This document shows positions 45,185 through 55,327 of a DNA stretch of 64,000 bases, one piece after another. A model generated the notes under the pieces. It was not told where the DNA came from. It worked only from the letters and a program-made list of their open reading frames with translations, and made no database searches. The DNA comes from Hanstruepera neustonica. GTDB taxonomy: Bacteria; Bacteroidota; Bacteroidia; Flavobacteriales; Flavobacteriaceae. Made by a program: the position numbers and the translations under genes. Location: contig NZ_POWF01000001.1 in the NCBI RefSeq assembly GCF_002895005.1, positions 186,001 through 250,000 on the forward strand. Reading direction: 5' to 3'. Each line of letters starts with the position of its first letter. The first letter of the stretch is position 1.

Positions 45185-46243
45185 ATGTCTCAATTCCATA
45201 CACTCAAAATAAAAGAAATTCAAAGAGAAACCGAAAAAGCCGTTACCATCAGCTTTGAGGTACCCGAAAATTTAAAAGAAACTTTCCGTTTTAAAGCGGG
45301 TCAATATATCACTCTTAAAACATTTATTGACGGTCATGAGGTAAGGCGTGATTATTCTTTATGTGTCCCACCTAAAAGCAACGAACTAAAAGTTGCTGTA
45401 AAGGAAGTTACAGATGGTACTTTTTCCTCCTATGCCAACAAGGAATTAAAAGCTGGGGATTCATTGGACGTAGCGCCACCAAAAGGGCGTTTTATTTTTG
45501 AGCCTAACGATAAAAAAACCAAGAATATAGCCCTTTTTGCAGCTGGCAGTGGTATTACACCTATTTTAAGTATCGTTAGATGCGCTCTAGAGGAAGAGGT
45601 GCAAAGCAAAATTATTTTGGTCTATGGTAATAAATCTACCAAAGACACGATGTTTCTTAAAGAGCTTTTGGAATTACAACATCAATTTAAAGACCGATTT
45701 GCCATTCAGTTTGTGTTCAGTCAAGCCGATGAGGATGAAGCCATTTTTGGAAGAATCGAAAAAAGCACCGTCAATTTTGTGATGAAAAACAAGTACAAGC
45801 ATATAGATGTTGATGCCTATTATTTGTGTGGGCCTGAAGGCATGATTCATGCTGTTAAAGATGTACTAACCGAACACCAAGTGGCTCAAGACCGTATTTA
45901 TTACGAATTGTTTAAAGCTGCAAAATCTGATGAAACGACCTCAACAAATGGCGTTGCTGATGGAAATACTAAAATTACGGTAATTGTAGATGACGAAGAA
46001 ACTTCATTTGAAATGTCACAAAAACAAACGATTCTTGAAGCGGCTTTGGACGAGGATTTAGACGCGCCTTATTCCTGTCAAGGAGGCATTTGTAGCAGTT
46101 GCTTGGCTAGAATAAAAGAAGGCGAAGCGACTATGAGACAAAATAACATTCTGACTGATAACGAAGTGGCCGAAGGTTTGATTTTAACATGCCAAGCTCA
46201 TCCTACAACCCCAACTATTGTGGTGGATTATGACGATATTTAA
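45185..46243 (+). CDS. PaaE-like flavin/2Fe-2S oxidoreductase
   Basis: 352 residues. A ferredoxin-NADP reductase module (about 1-235) holds the FAD motif RRDYSLC and the nucleotide-binding region FAAGSGITPILSI. It is followed by a plant-type ferredoxin domain (about 260-352) with the 2Fe-2S cysteines CQGGICSSC and the distal C in LTCQAHP. It passes electrons from NAD(P)H to an oxygenase or other acceptor; PaaE is the reductase of phenylacetyl-CoA epoxidase. No other paa gene lies nearby, so the partner is unknown. The -7 box TATTTTTG at 45160-45167 is a likely promoter element. Confidence 0.9.
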   Translation: MSQFHTLKIKEIQRETEKAVTISFEVPENLKETFRFKAGQYITLKTFIDGHEVRRDYSLCVPPKSNELKVAVKEVTDGTFSSYANKELKAGDSLDVAPPKGRFIFEPNDKKTKNIALFAAGSGITPILSIVRCALEEEVQSKIILVYGNKSTKDTMFLKELLELQHQFKDRFAIQFVFSQADEDEAIFGRIEKSTVNFVMKNKYKHIDVDAYYLCGPEGMIHAVKDVLTEHQVAQDRIYYELFKAAKSDETTSTNGVADGNTKITVIVDDEETSFEMSQKQTILEAALDEDLDAPYSCQGGICSSCLARIKEGEATMRQNNILTDNEVAEGLILTCQAHPTTPTIVVDYDDI

Positions 46244-46246
46244 ACA

Positions 46247-46426
46247 CTAAAGTAAATTAAATTCTTCTAGTATGAGGGCTAATCCGATTATAATAAGCCC
46301 AATGCCAGTAGTTCTAATTTTAAATGTAAGACCTCCTTGTTCTGATAGTTTTTCTTGATAATATTTAATCACAAAAAAACCTAAAGCAATTAATAATAGT
46401 CCTAAAACAATGTTCAAATAATCCAT
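46247..46426 (-). CDS. Small two-helix membrane protein
   Basis: 59 residues from the ATG at 46426 (a TTG codon directly before is less likely). Two hydrophobic helices (about 5-20 and 38-55) flank a short polar loop YYQEKLSEQGGLTFKIRTTG. It converges with the reductase gene with a 3-nt gap and follows the GT9 gene by 19 nt on the same strand. No family recognised. Confidence 0.6.
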   Translation of the reverse strand: MDYLNIVLGLLLIALGFFVIKYYQEKLSEQGGLTFKIRTTGIGLIIIGLALILEEFNLL

Positions 46427-46445
46427 CAAACTTTAATAAATTTAT

Positions 46446-47462
46446 TTAAATCAAACTCCTTACTTTTTCAACTATCGTTTCTACCGAAATGCTTCCTGCC
46501 GGTTGTTTGTAGTCTTCAGGGAATTTATTGCCGTAGATGGATGTGGGAATCTTTGGATATTGGTTTCTATCGGCCAACAAACAATACGATTCTGGTTGGT
46601 TAAAAGGTGCGAAACCCGCATATGGATGCGTAACACCCCAAATGGTAATGGTCTTTACACCCATCATGGCGGCCAAATGTGCATTGCCAGAATCCATGGA
46701 CAACATAACATCTAAATTGGAAATCACGTCCAACTCTTCATCTAAAGTTAGTTGACCAGATAAATTAACAATGCCTTTTTCTTTGGATTCAAAATAGCTT
46801 AAAATCTGTGTTTCCTTTTTGCCTCCACCGAACAGCAAAACATGATACTCTAAAGATAATTTTTCAATGACTTGCTGCATTTGTTCCAAAGGGTACATTT
46901 TACTTTCGTGAGCTGCAAATGGCGCAATGCCAATACGTTTTTTATTCGGAGTCCCAATAAGTTTTAAACAGTTTTCACTTAAGGGCGCTGGTTTGGGAAG
47001 CGTAGGATTACTTAAATCAATAGGATATCCAAACGCTTTAAAAACATCCGCATAGCGTTGATGCGTAGTTTTCAGCTGTTCGAATATTTTACCTTTCACT
47101 AGCGCTTTTTTTTCTTTCCGCCCTTTGTGAATTGTAACTACTTTTCGGATTCCTAACATGGGTTTTAGAACTTTACTTCGCAATACTTTGTGTAAATCGG
47201 CAACAGCATCAAATTGTTGTTTTTTAAGTGCCTTAGCTAATTTGTAGAGTCCAAATAATCCTTTGTGATTGCCTTTTACATCGGCTGGAAAAACCGTGAC
47301 ATTTTCTAAATCTCTAAAAAAGGGAGCAAAGAATTTTCTAGTTAGAATGGTAATTTTTAAATGAGGATATTGATTTGTTAGCGCCCTTAAAACAGGAACT
47401 GTCATGGCAACGTCACCCATAGCTGATAACCTAATGACCAATATGTGGGTGGGTTTTGACAT
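46446..47462 (-). CDS. Glycosyltransferase family 9 (heptosyltransferase-like)
   Basis: 338 residues, two Rossmann domains. ILVIRLSAMGDVAMTVPVLRAL at the start is the GT9 acceptor-domain motif; the donor domain shows MDSGNAHLAAMMGVKTITIWGVTHPYAG. It transfers a sugar (heptose or other) to a lipid core or similar acceptor on the cytoplasmic side of the inner membrane. It follows the DUF4254 gene by 39 nt. A link between the two is a familiar gene order in Bacteroidota. Confidence 0.9.
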   Translation of the reverse strand: MSKPTHILVIRLSAMGDVAMTVPVLRALTNQYPHLKITILTRKFFAPFFRDLENVTVFPADVKGNHKGLFGLYKLAKALKKQQFDAVADLHKVLRSKVLKPMLGIRKVVTIHKGRKEKKALVKGKIFEQLKTTHQRYADVFKAFGYPIDLSNPTLPKPAPLSENCLKLIGTPNKKRIGIAPFAAHESKMYPLEQMQQVIEKLSLEYHVLLFGGGKKETQILSYFESKEKGIVNLSGQLTLDEELDVISNLDVMLSMDSGNAHLAAMMGVKTITIWGVTHPYAGFAPFNQPESYCLLADRNQYPKIPTSIYGNKFPEDYKQPAGSISVETIVEKVRSLI

Positions 47463-47501
47463 AGTATTTCAAAAAAGGATTCCTGCGACTAGTAGGAGGT
47501 A

Positions 47502-48110
47502 TTACTTCTGCGAACGTAAAACAGGATTCAATTCGTCGTCATTGTACATTTTCATTTGCTTGTAAACTTTCATGTACTTATCGCCATTTTCAATATCGTC
47601 TAATAAAGTATCAATAGCAGTAGATAAATCAACTCGTTGTTCCAACAAAACATCCAATTTTTTTTGACAAGCTTCTCTATGAGATTCTGAAGCATCCTCT
47701 CGAGTCGCCTCTTCATTCATGTGATAGATCTTCAAAGCTAAAATAGATAGCCTATCTATTCCCCAAGCTGGACTTTCAGTATTAATAGTCGCATTGACTT
47801 TAGGAGTGACATCTTTATATTTTTCCAAAAAATAACTGTCAATGTATTCTACCATATCCGTACGGTCTTGATTAGAAGCATCTATTTGACGCTTTAATTT
47901 TAAGGCAGCAACAGGATCTATTTGCGGATCACGAATAATATCTTCATAATGCCATTGTACCGTATCAATCCAGCACTTTCTATATAACAAATGCTCCAGT
48001 AAATTGGAATCTTTGTCATATGGGTTTGTAAATGCTTGGTCTACAGTATTTATAATATGGTATTTCTCAATTACCTCCTGAAAAATTTTATTAGCCTTTT
48101 CTGTGAACAT
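47502..48110 (-). CDS. DUF4254 family protein
   Basis: 202 residues, highly helical and soluble, without signal peptide. Characteristic segments are LLEHLLYRKCWIDTVQWHYED and SPAWGIDRLSILALKIYHM. Function unknown. It is upstream of the GT9 gene in the same unit and divergent from upp. A -7 box (TATATTTG, minus strand 48137-48130) lies 19 nt before the ATG. Confidence 0.9.
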   Translation of the reverse strand: MFTEKANKIFQEVIEKYHIINTVDQAFTNPYDKDSNLLEHLLYRKCWIDTVQWHYEDIIRDPQIDPVAALKLKRQIDASNQDRTDMVEYIDSYFLEKYKDVTPKVNATINTESPAWGIDRLSILALKIYHMNEEATREDASESHREACQKKLDVLLEQRVDLSTAIDTLLDDIENGDKYMKVYKQMKMYNDDELNPVLRSQK

Positions 48111-48182
48111 GATATCGTAATTTAAAACGCAAATATAAACCTATTTATTAACTTTACCTCTCACATAAAAACCAAAACAATC

Positions 48183-48842
48183 ATGCATGTTCATAATCTT
48201 TCGGAGCAAAATTCTATTCTAAACACCTTCATTGCCGAAATGAGAAACATTAGTGTACAAAAGGATAGTATGCGATTTAGAAGAAATATAGAACGTGCTG
48301 GTGAAATATTGGGTTACGAATTAAGCAAGACACTCGATTATCAATCTTCTGAAATAACGACACCTTTGGGAACGGCAAAAGAAAACCTTCCCAACAATGA
48401 TATTGTTTTATGTTCGGTTTTGAGAGCGGGAGTGCCAATACACAATGGTCTGCTCAATTATTTTGATAAAGCTGAAAATGCCTTTATTTCAGCTTACAGA
48501 CATCATAAGCATAACCCTGAAAGTTTTGAAATTATTGTTGAGTATTTAGCTTGCCCAAACCTAGAAGGCAAAACATTAATTCTAGCAGATCCAATGTTGG
48601 CAACAGGACAATCAATGGTAGCGACTTTTGAGGCATTAAAGCCATTCGGTACTCCAAAAAATATTCATTTGGTTAGTGTTATTGGCGCCAAAGCAGGTGT
48701 TGATTATTTATCAAAACACTTTACAAAAGACACCCATTTATGGATAGCTGCTATTGATGACACATTAAATGATAGGGGATACATTGTCCCTGGTTTGGGT
48801 GATGCAGGTGATTTGGCTTTTGGCGAAAAACTACAGCATTAA
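48183..48842 (+). CDS. upp: Uracil phosphoribosyltransferase
   Basis: 219 residues. The PRPP-binding loop is ILADPMLATGQSM; the uracil-binding C-terminus includes IAAIDDTLNDRGYIVPGLGDAGD. It salvages uracil to UMP. The last 12 nt overlap the converging DUF6427 gene. Confidence 0.95.
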   Translation: MHVHNLSEQNSILNTFIAEMRNISVQKDSMRFRRNIERAGEILGYELSKTLDYQSSEITTPLGTAKENLPNNDIVLCSVLRAGVPIHNGLLNYFDKAENAFISAYRHHKHNPESFEIIVEYLACPNLEGKTLILADPMLATGQSMVATFEALKPFGTPKNIHLVSVIGAKAGVDYLSKHFTKDTHLWIAAIDDTLNDRGYIVPGLGDAGDLAFGEKLQH

Positions 48843-49754
48843 CGATACAAAGGGAGCTATAATTAAAATCCAAATTAGTACTTCTCGAAACCATTTCTCC
48901 TTGATCAACTCAATATAATTGGCCACAATAATAGATAATGGAGCAATTAAAAATAAAAAGTCTGCGCCTGATTTATTGGGTTTTAAAATAATTATTGCTA
49001 AAGCAATAAACGCTGCAATAAGTATTAAAATATAAGAGGCTTTATAGTTTTTGGATTTAGATTTTAGATTTTTCAAATAGAATAACAGTGACCACAAGAA
49101 ATAAGTAAAATAAACAGTGGCTGCAATTATTATTTGGTTAGAGTTTAAAGTGCTAAAATCAAAACTAATCTCTGGCACGTAATAACCTATGGGCATAATG
49201 GGCTGATTCAATACAAGTGCCAAAGAAAACCCTATTATGAATACTGTTAATATCCCCAAAAATGGAACTATCCAGTTTTTAACATCCGAAATCTTATAAA
49301 TAAACAATGCAGCAAAAATTAAAATATAGAACAACGAAGCCCAAAAACTCAAGAGGGTTGCCAACGTTATCCAAAAAGCTGCATCAAACAATTTCTTTTT
49401 TAAATATTTTTTAGATCTAATACTGATTATTCTGCGCAATGCAAACAATATAAAAAGATTCGCAATTAACACTTGATATTCCAAAAAAGCTTGGGGAATC
49501 TGAATAATTAACAAACAAAAGAGTAATAAATGGTAACTGTTCTTCTTTGTTAGGTTATTCTTACCAATCAAAAAATCAAAAATAAATAATGAGAAAAAGC
49601 ACACAACAAACAATAACATTTGCTTTAGAAAGCCTGAAAGGCTAACTTCATAACCAGAAGATAAAATAACCGTTGACACAAAAACAATGAGTAATGCCAA
49701 CACAATTATTACAAAGTGAATAGGTTTTGCTTTACTAAAAAACTTGGCAATCAT
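48831..49754 (-). CDS. DUF6427 family membrane protein
   Basis: 307 residues with about nine to ten membrane helices spread evenly. No catalytic motif. The position between upp and DUF6341/purD is a gene order I recognise in flavobacteria, but its role is unknown. Its 3' end overlaps upp by 12 nt in antisense. Confidence 0.8.
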   Translation of the reverse strand: MIAKFFSKAKPIHFVIIVLALLIVFVSTVILSSGYEVSLSGFLKQMLLFVVCFFSLFIFDFLIGKNNLTKKNSYHLLLFCLLIIQIPQAFLEYQVLIANLFILFALRRIISIRSKKYLKKKLFDAAFWITLATLLSFWASLFYILIFAALFIYKISDVKNWIVPFLGILTVFIIGFSLALVLNQPIMPIGYYVPEISFDFSTLNSNQIIIAATVYFTYFLWSLLFYLKNLKSKSKNYKASYILILIAAFIALAIIILKPNKSGADFLFLIAPLSIIVANYIELIKEKWFREVLIWILIIAPFVSLML

Positions 49755-49917
49755 CTATTTTGTTGAAACTTAATTTAGCAATAACCCTTCCTGATTCAAA
49801 GATTAAATACTAATATTCTGTTTGAATTATAAAATTTAAAATGAAAATATGTAATTTTGTGCAATAAATATATTGATAATACTTTGTTTGCTCAATTAGA
49901 GCCCTAAAATTTTATAT

Positions 49918-50145
49918 ATGAAAGATTTCTTTTACGCTATTCAAGACTTGTTCGTTAATGTATTATTTGCACCTTTTGATGCCTTAAGAGCGTTAGAACT
50001 TGATAATTGGTTTGCTGCAAATATCATGTCTTGGATGTTTATGTTGATAGGTTTTGTTGCTTTTACTTATTGGATGATCCAATTAAAAAAGTTTAACGAT
50101 AACAATGAAGAAGATAAGAGTATTACTTCTCACTCATATCTATAG
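49918..50145 (+). CDS. DUF6341 family small membrane protein
   Basis: 75 residues. MKDFFYAIQDLFVNVLFAPF, an amphipathic/hydrophobic start, and one membrane helix (about 35-52, NIMSWMFMLIGFVAFTYW) match the family. Function unknown. The last 6 nt overlap the converging purD gene. A -7 box (TAATTTTG, 49852-49859) lies 59 nt upstream, without a well-placed -33 box. Confidence 0.8.
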   Translation: MKDFFYAIQDLFVNVLFAPFDALRALELDNWFAANIMSWMFMLIGFVAFTYWMIQLKKFNDNNEEDKSITSHSYL

Positions 50146-51414
50146 ATCAAAACCAATATCTTTACGATAATACATCTTATCAAAATGTAGTTTCTCAATA
50201 TTTTGATAAGATTTTTTTATAGCCTCTTGATAGGTTTTACCATAACTGGTTATAGCCATAACGCGTCCGCCTGATGTGACTATTTTATTATCATCACTTA
50301 ATGTGGCTCCGGCGTGAAAGACTATAGAATCTTGCACTTGATCTAAACCAGTAATTTCCTTCCCCTTTTCGTAAGCCTCTGGATAACCTCCTGAAACCAT
50401 CATGATAGTTGTAGCTGCACGTTCATCAATTTCAATATCAATTTCGTGTAGTGTTTGGTTTGATATGGCGTTAAAAATTTCAACCAAATCATTTTTAAGT
50501 CTTGGTAACACGACTTCCGTTTCTGGATCTCCCATTCTCACATTATACTCAATGACTTTTGGCTCGTTGCCAACTTTTATTAGGCCAATGAAAATAAATC
50601 CTTTATACGGTAAATTATCTTTCTTTAATCCATCAATAGTAGGTTTTACAATACGTTCCTCAATTTTATTTAAAAATTCTGGAGTTGCAAATGGCACAGG
50701 AGAAATAGCTCCCATACCACCAGTGTTCAATCCCGTATCACCTTCTCCAATGCGCTTATAATCTTTAGCTGTTGGTAAAATTTTATAGCTCTTACCATCA
50801 GTTAAAACAAAACAACTTAACTCAATGCCATTCAAAAACTCCTCAATCACAACACGACTACTAGCAGCTCCAAATTTTGAATCTACCAACATATTTCGTA
50901 ATTCAGTTTTGGCTTCTTCCAAATCATTCAAAATTAAAACCCCTTTTCCTGCTGCCAAGCCATCTGCTTTTAAAACATAAGGTGGGTTTAAAGATTCTAA
51001 AAAGGCACATCCATTCTCAACCATATCTTTATCAAATGCTTGATAAGCCGCGGTTGGAATACTATGGCGCATCATAAATTCTTTGGCAAACTGCTTGCTT
51101 CCCTCTAATTCGGCTGCGGCTTTTTGAGGTCCTATAACCGGAATGTGTTTTAATTCAAAATCATTTAAAAAGAAATCATGAATACCAAGTACTAGTGGGT
51201 CTTCAGGGCCAACAACGACCATGTTTATTTCGTTGGATAGAACTGTCGATTTTATAGCTGGAAAATCCGTTACCTTTAGGTCGATATTAGTCGCTATTTT
51301 AGCGGTTCCAGAATTACCAGGAGCAACAAATAGATTTTTACAAATTGTACTTTGGGCTATTTTCCAAGCAAAAGTATGTTCCCTTCCACCGGAACCAAGT
51401 ATTAGAATATTCAT
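50140..51414 (-). CDS. purD: Phosphoribosylamine-glycine ligase
   Basis: 424 residues from the ATG at 51414; the 30-residue in-frame extension upstream is not family-like. The sequence begins MNILILGSGGREHTFAWK. The ATP-grasp domain shows GLAAGKGVL and GEGDTGLNTGGMGAISPVP. It makes GAR in purine synthesis. A TATTTTTG -7-like box lies on the minus strand close upstream. Confidence 0.96.
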   Translation of the reverse strand: MNILILGSGGREHTFAWKIAQSTICKNLFVAPGNSGTAKIATNIDLKVTDFPAIKSTVLSNEINMVVVGPEDPLVLGIHDFFLNDFELKHIPVIGPQKAAAELEGSKQFAKEFMMRHSIPTAAYQAFDKDMVENGCAFLESLNPPYVLKADGLAAGKGVLILNDLEEAKTELRNMLVDSKFGAASSRVVIEEFLNGIELSCFVLTDGKSYKILPTAKDYKRIGEGDTGLNTGGMGAISPVPFATPEFLNKIEERIVKPTIDGLKKDNLPYKGFIFIGLIKVGNEPKVIEYNVRMGDPETEVVLPRLKNDLVEIFNAISNQTLHEIDIEIDERAATTIMMVSGGYPEAYEKGKEITGLDQVQDSIVFHAGATLSDDNKIVTSGGRVMAITSYGKTYQEAIKKSYQNIEKLHFDKMYYRKDIGFDL

Positions 51415-51440
51415 GTTGTTGTTGTTTGGCGCAAAAATAA

Positions 51441-51472
51441 TTGCTTTTGCGGTTAAAAAATAATTAGTTTTG
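51441..51472 (+). promoter_or_regulatory. Promoter of the first polysaccharide-locus genes (Bacteroidota type)
   Basis: TTG at 51441-51443, a 21-nt spacer, and TAGTTTTG at 51465-51472, 13 nt before the ATG at 51486, so a very short leader is expected. Confidence 0.45.
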
Positions 51473-51485
51473 AAAAAAGTATTTG

Positions 51486-52808
51486 ATGTCCATATATAAA
51501 TCATTTTTAAACAGTATTCTATTGCCTTTCGGTGATATGCTAACAGGTGGATACTATTTAAAATATCTTAACGAATGGAAAAAATACGATACACTTTCCG
51601 AAGAAGAATTAATTGCTTTACAAAGTGACCGTTTGAAAGAAATCCTGCATTACGCTCAAGAGCACGTACCATATTATAAAAATATTCATGGTTCAATAAT
51701 TTCCGATTTTCCAATTTTAACAAAATCAATCTTAAGAGATCAATCTTCGAATCTAGTGTCTGATGAATTCAATATTCAGACTTTAGACAAGCATCATAGT
51801 AGTGGTAGTTCAGGCTTACAGTCTTTTACCTATATGTCCAAAGAACATACCTTTTACTTACGAGCATTACAAACGCATTGGTGGACTTGGAGTGGATATC
51901 AGGTCGGAGACAATTTGTTGCAATTTGGAATTTCTCAAAAACGAACACTATTAAAAAAACTAAAGGACATATTTTATAGATGCACTTATGTTAAAGCTTT
52001 TGGTTTATCCGAAACCGAACTAAAAACCATTCTATTTAAAATGTCCAAAAAGAAACGGGTTTTTGTTGCTGGCTATCCATCCGTAATTAATCAATTGGCT
52101 AAAACTGCAATAAAAAATCAGGTAAAATCCAATATTGTTGGTGTCATTTGTTTTGGAGATAAGCTCTTTGATAATTATTATGATAATATAATTGAAGCCT
52201 TTGGTTCAAGTTGTAAAATTATAGACACTTATGGTTGTGCTGAAGGACTGCTTATGGCGTGCAAAAGTGATTTAGATTATTACTATACCATGTCTCCACA
52301 TGTTTATTTGGAAATTGTAGATGATAATGGTAAAGACGTTCCAGATGGAACTATGGGTCATGTTTTAGTTACTTCGCTCACAAACAAAGCCATGCCTTTG
52401 ATACGCTATAAACTTGGAGATTTAGCTATCAAGATGGAAAACAATAAATACCCCAGCAATAGGCCTTTTAAGTATCCTCTTTTAAAAAAAGTGGTTGGAA
52501 GAGAGACCGATATTGTTAAAACTACGAAAGGAATTACCCTCAACATTCACAGTTTTACTGGTGTTTTAGAATATTTCCAAGAAATTAAACAATATAGGAT
52601 AATTCAAAACAATTTAGAAAGTATTGAAATTGAATATATTGTTGATAAGAACTACAATTTTAATGTTGGCATTTTGGAGAAAATCAAAAACAAACTCAAT
52701 GCTCTAACAAAAAATTGTCTTACCATAAATTTTGTCGAAGTCACTGAAATACCCTCCACAAAATCAGGAAAACCTCAAATCATAGAATCCAATTTGAAAT
52801 CTATATAA
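51486..52808 (+). CDS. CapK/PaaK-like adenylate-forming protein
   Basis: 440 residues from the ATG at 51486. It belongs to the phenylacetate-CoA-ligase-like branch found in capsule and polysaccharide loci (CapK). The Ser/Gly-rich nucleotide-binding loop is HHSSGSSGLQ, followed by YGCAEG and RYKLGDLA, the motifs of the adenylate fold. Predicted to activate an acid as an acyl-adenylate, possibly for modification of a sugar. The substrate is unknown. The next gene starts immediately after its stop (TAAATG). Confidence 0.85.
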   Translation: MSIYKSFLNSILLPFGDMLTGGYYLKYLNEWKKYDTLSEEELIALQSDRLKEILHYAQEHVPYYKNIHGSIISDFPILTKSILRDQSSNLVSDEFNIQTLDKHHSSGSSGLQSFTYMSKEHTFYLRALQTHWWTWSGYQVGDNLLQFGISQKRTLLKKLKDIFYRCTYVKAFGLSETELKTILFKMSKKKRVFVAGYPSVINQLAKTAIKNQVKSNIVGVICFGDKLFDNYYDNIIEAFGSSCKIIDTYGCAEGLLMACKSDLDYYYTMSPHVYLEIVDDNGKDVPDGTMGHVLVTSLTNKAMPLIRYKLGDLAIKMENNKYPSNRPFKYPLLKKVVGRETDIVKTTKGITLNIHSFTGVLEYFQEIKQYRIIQNNLESIEIEYIVDKNYNFNVGILEKIKNKLNALTKNCLTINFVEVTEIPSTKSGKPQIIESNLKSI

Positions 52809-53972
52809 ATGAAAGATCTTCTGATTATAACAAATTATTTTCCTCCAGAAACAGGTGCTGCTTCCAATAGGATATTTCATTTAGCTTCAGGTTTGAAAAA
52901 GAACAACTTTAATGTTTCAGTTTTAACGCCTTTACCCAATTACCCAAATGGTAGAATCTTCGAAGATTTTCGTGGAAAATTTAGCTCATCATCCAATGAA
53001 AATGGTATTATAGTAAAGCGTCTTTGGATTTTTGCCAGTAACTCAAAGAACCCATTACTGCGTTTATTAGCCATGCTTTCTTATAGTTTTAGCTTGGTTT
53101 GGTATTTTCTTTGGAATAAGATTCCAAAAACGGTTATTGTTCAGTCTCCGCCTTTATTAGTAGCGTTCACTTGTGTGTTGTTTTTAAAATCAAAAAATAG
53201 AAAATTAATTCTCAATGTCAGCGATCTTTGGCCACTTGCAGGATATGAATTAGGGGTTTTTAAAAAGAATTATGGTTATAAATTACTTGAGAAAATTGAA
53301 AGACATAATTATAAAAAAGCCGATTTAATTTTAGGGCAAAGTGAAGAAATATTAAGTCATGTAACCGCTCTTATTCCCGACAAACAAACCTTTTTATATA
53401 GGAATTATCCAGATTTTGAAACTCCTCCAAATCTTTTTAAGGTGTCTGAAGGCCAAAAAATCAAACTTGTTTATGCAGGATTGCTAGGTATCGCTCAAGG
53501 AATTTATAAACTTTGTCAAGAATTAAACTATGATTCTATTGAATTTCATATTTATGGTGCTGGTGCAGAAAAGGAAAAAATAGAATTGTTCGTTAACGAA
53601 AATAAAAGCCTCCCTATTTTCTATCATGGAGAAGTAACCCGAAAACAGCTACATAAAGAGTTATTGGATTATGATCTCGTTATAATTCCATTGCTAAACA
53701 GAATTTATGGTTCTGTGCCTTCAAAGATTTTTGAATATGCCAAATTGGGAATGCCTATGTTGTATTTTGGTGGCGGCGAAGGTGAAGATATTATTAAGAA
53801 ATATCAATTGGGTTGGATTGCTGAATCTGGAAATTATTCAGAGCTTAACAAGCAATTGGGAAGTATTACGAAAAAAGATTTATCTATTGATTTGAGAAAA
53901 CGTATACTTGAAACTTCATCCGAAATTTTTAATTTTGAAAATCAGTTGAATAAGTTAAAAGAAGTCATTTAA
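52809..53972 (+). CDS. Glycosyltransferase family 4 (WbuB-like)
   Basis: 387 residues. The GT-B start is TNYFPPETGAASNRIFHLASGL, and the donor-site region is VPSKIFEYAKLGMPMLYFGGGEGEDII with the usual E-x7-E-like spacing. It adds a sugar to a lipid-linked intermediate at the inner membrane. It abuts the CapK-like gene and overlaps the converging sugar transferase gene by 4 nt. Confidence 0.92.
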   Translation: MKDLLIITNYFPPETGAASNRIFHLASGLKKNNFNVSVLTPLPNYPNGRIFEDFRGKFSSSSNENGIIVKRLWIFASNSKNPLLRLLAMLSYSFSLVWYFLWNKIPKTVIVQSPPLLVAFTCVLFLKSKNRKLILNVSDLWPLAGYELGVFKKNYGYKLLEKIERHNYKKADLILGQSEEILSHVTALIPDKQTFLYRNYPDFETPPNLFKVSEGQKIKLVYAGLLGIAQGIYKLCQELNYDSIEFHIYGAGAEKEKIELFVNENKSLPIFYHGEVTRKQLHKELLDYDLVIIPLLNRIYGSVPSKIFEYAKLGMPMLYFGGGEGEDIIKKYQLGWIAESGNYSELNKQLGSITKKDLSIDLRKRILETSSEIFNFENQLNKLKEVI

Positions 53973-55327
53973 TAAGCTTTTTCTTCTCCTTTTATTGTGT
54001 TTATAAAAGTTTGTATTATTATTTTTAAATCTAATAAAAGCGACCAGTTTTCAATATAAAAAATGTCGTATTTGACTCTTCCGATAATATCCTTATCTGT
54101 TTCAACCTCACCCCTAAAGCCACTTATTTGAGCTAATCCAGTAATGCCTGGCTTCACAAAATGTCTAACCATAAACTTATCTATTTTTTTTGCATACATA
54201 TTGGTGTGACTGACCATATGAGGTCTCGGGCCCACTACTGACATATCGCCAAATAAGACATTGTAAAATTGAGGTAATTCATCAATACTAGTTTTTCTAA
54301 TAAACTTACCAATTTTTGTCACTCGCTGGTCACCTCTTGTAGCTTGATATAAGTGCGCATCTTTGTTAGGAGTCATTGATCTAAATTTATAGCAGTCAAA
54401 TTCCTTATAATTAAATCCGTTTCTGGATTGTTTAAAAAACACAGGGCCTTTGGATTCTAGTTTAATGAAAATTGCCACAATAGGCGTCAACCAAGAAAGA
54501 ATAAAAATGATAACAAAAGAGGAGAATAAAATATCAAATGCCCTTTTAAAAAACTGATTTACCGAATCCTCTAGAGGAATATCCCTTAATGATAGAATAG
54601 GTATATAGTCATAATATTCATATTTCAATTTTTTAGAGTATATATCCTTATTATCAGGTAAAAACTTCAGAATTTTGAGATTATTGTCTGCAAAACTAAT
54701 TACCTTATCCATTTGACTATTTGATAATTCTGAAATTGAACAATATATCTCATCGATTCTTTCTTTTAGGATGAATTGAAAACATTCATTCAAATCAAAT
54801 GAATTCTTGTCCTTTAAATTGAATGTTTTTTTGTGTTTGTAACCATATTCTGGATTTTGGTTAAAAAAATTCTCCAAAGCAGTTGTTTGCTTGTTTCTTC
54901 CCAATATTACTGTTACTCGGTAGTTGCCTCCTAAAGCGGTTCTATATTTTTGAAGAAGATAATAGAGGGAAAACTTAAATAAACTAATAAACGTAAAAGC
55001 TGTTAGTACGTATTTCAGAACAGTGTAGGGGTGAATATTTAATTCATGATTTAGTCCAGAAAAGGCAAACACAAACATTCCAAACAACGCCATCTGCCTA
55101 AAAATCAATGCTACAATAGTGATTTCTCGCGTATATCTATATACTTCATAAAAATTTGAGAAAAGAGATAATATAATCCAAGAAATGATTGTTATAGGTA
55201 CAAATATGATTGGGTCAACTGCTTTTAAGAAAAATAATATTGCCAATGTGTTTAGAATGCTCAAATCAATTAAATACGAAATGAGCCTTAAATAACCCGA
55301 ATAACCTCCTTGGCCAAATCTATGCAT
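53969..55327 (-). CDS. Initiating polyprenyl-phosphate glycosylphosphotransferase (WcaJ/WbaP type)
   Basis: 452 residues. Four N-terminal membrane helices (about 15-125) and a Rossmann-like middle domain precede a fifth helix (about 262-285). The catalytic sugar-transferase domain follows, with KRAFDILFSS, FKQSRNGFNYKEFDCYKFRSM, SIDELPQFYNVLFGDMSVVGPRPH and KPGITGLAQISGFRGE. It transfers a sugar-1-phosphate to undecaprenyl phosphate and so starts the repeat unit. Upstream genes for UDP-sugar synthesis abut it with 0 nt spacing. Confidence 0.95.
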   Translation of the reverse strand: MHRFGQGGYSGYLRLISYLIDLSILNTLAILFFLKAVDPIIFVPITIISWIILSLFSNFYEVYRYTREITIVALIFRQMALFGMFVFAFSGLNHELNIHPYTVLKYVLTAFTFISLFKFSLYYLLQKYRTALGGNYRVTVILGRNKQTTALENFFNQNPEYGYKHKKTFNLKDKNSFDLNECFQFILKERIDEIYCSISELSNSQMDKVISFADNNLKILKFLPDNKDIYSKKLKYEYYDYIPILSLRDIPLEDSVNQFFKRAFDILFSSFVIIFILSWLTPIVAIFIKLESKGPVFFKQSRNGFNYKEFDCYKFRSMTPNKDAHLYQATRGDQRVTKIGKFIRKTSIDELPQFYNVLFGDMSVVGPRPHMVSHTNMYAKKIDKFMVRHFVKPGITGLAQISGFRGEVETDKDIIGRVKYDIFYIENWSLLLDLKIIIQTFINTIKGEEKAY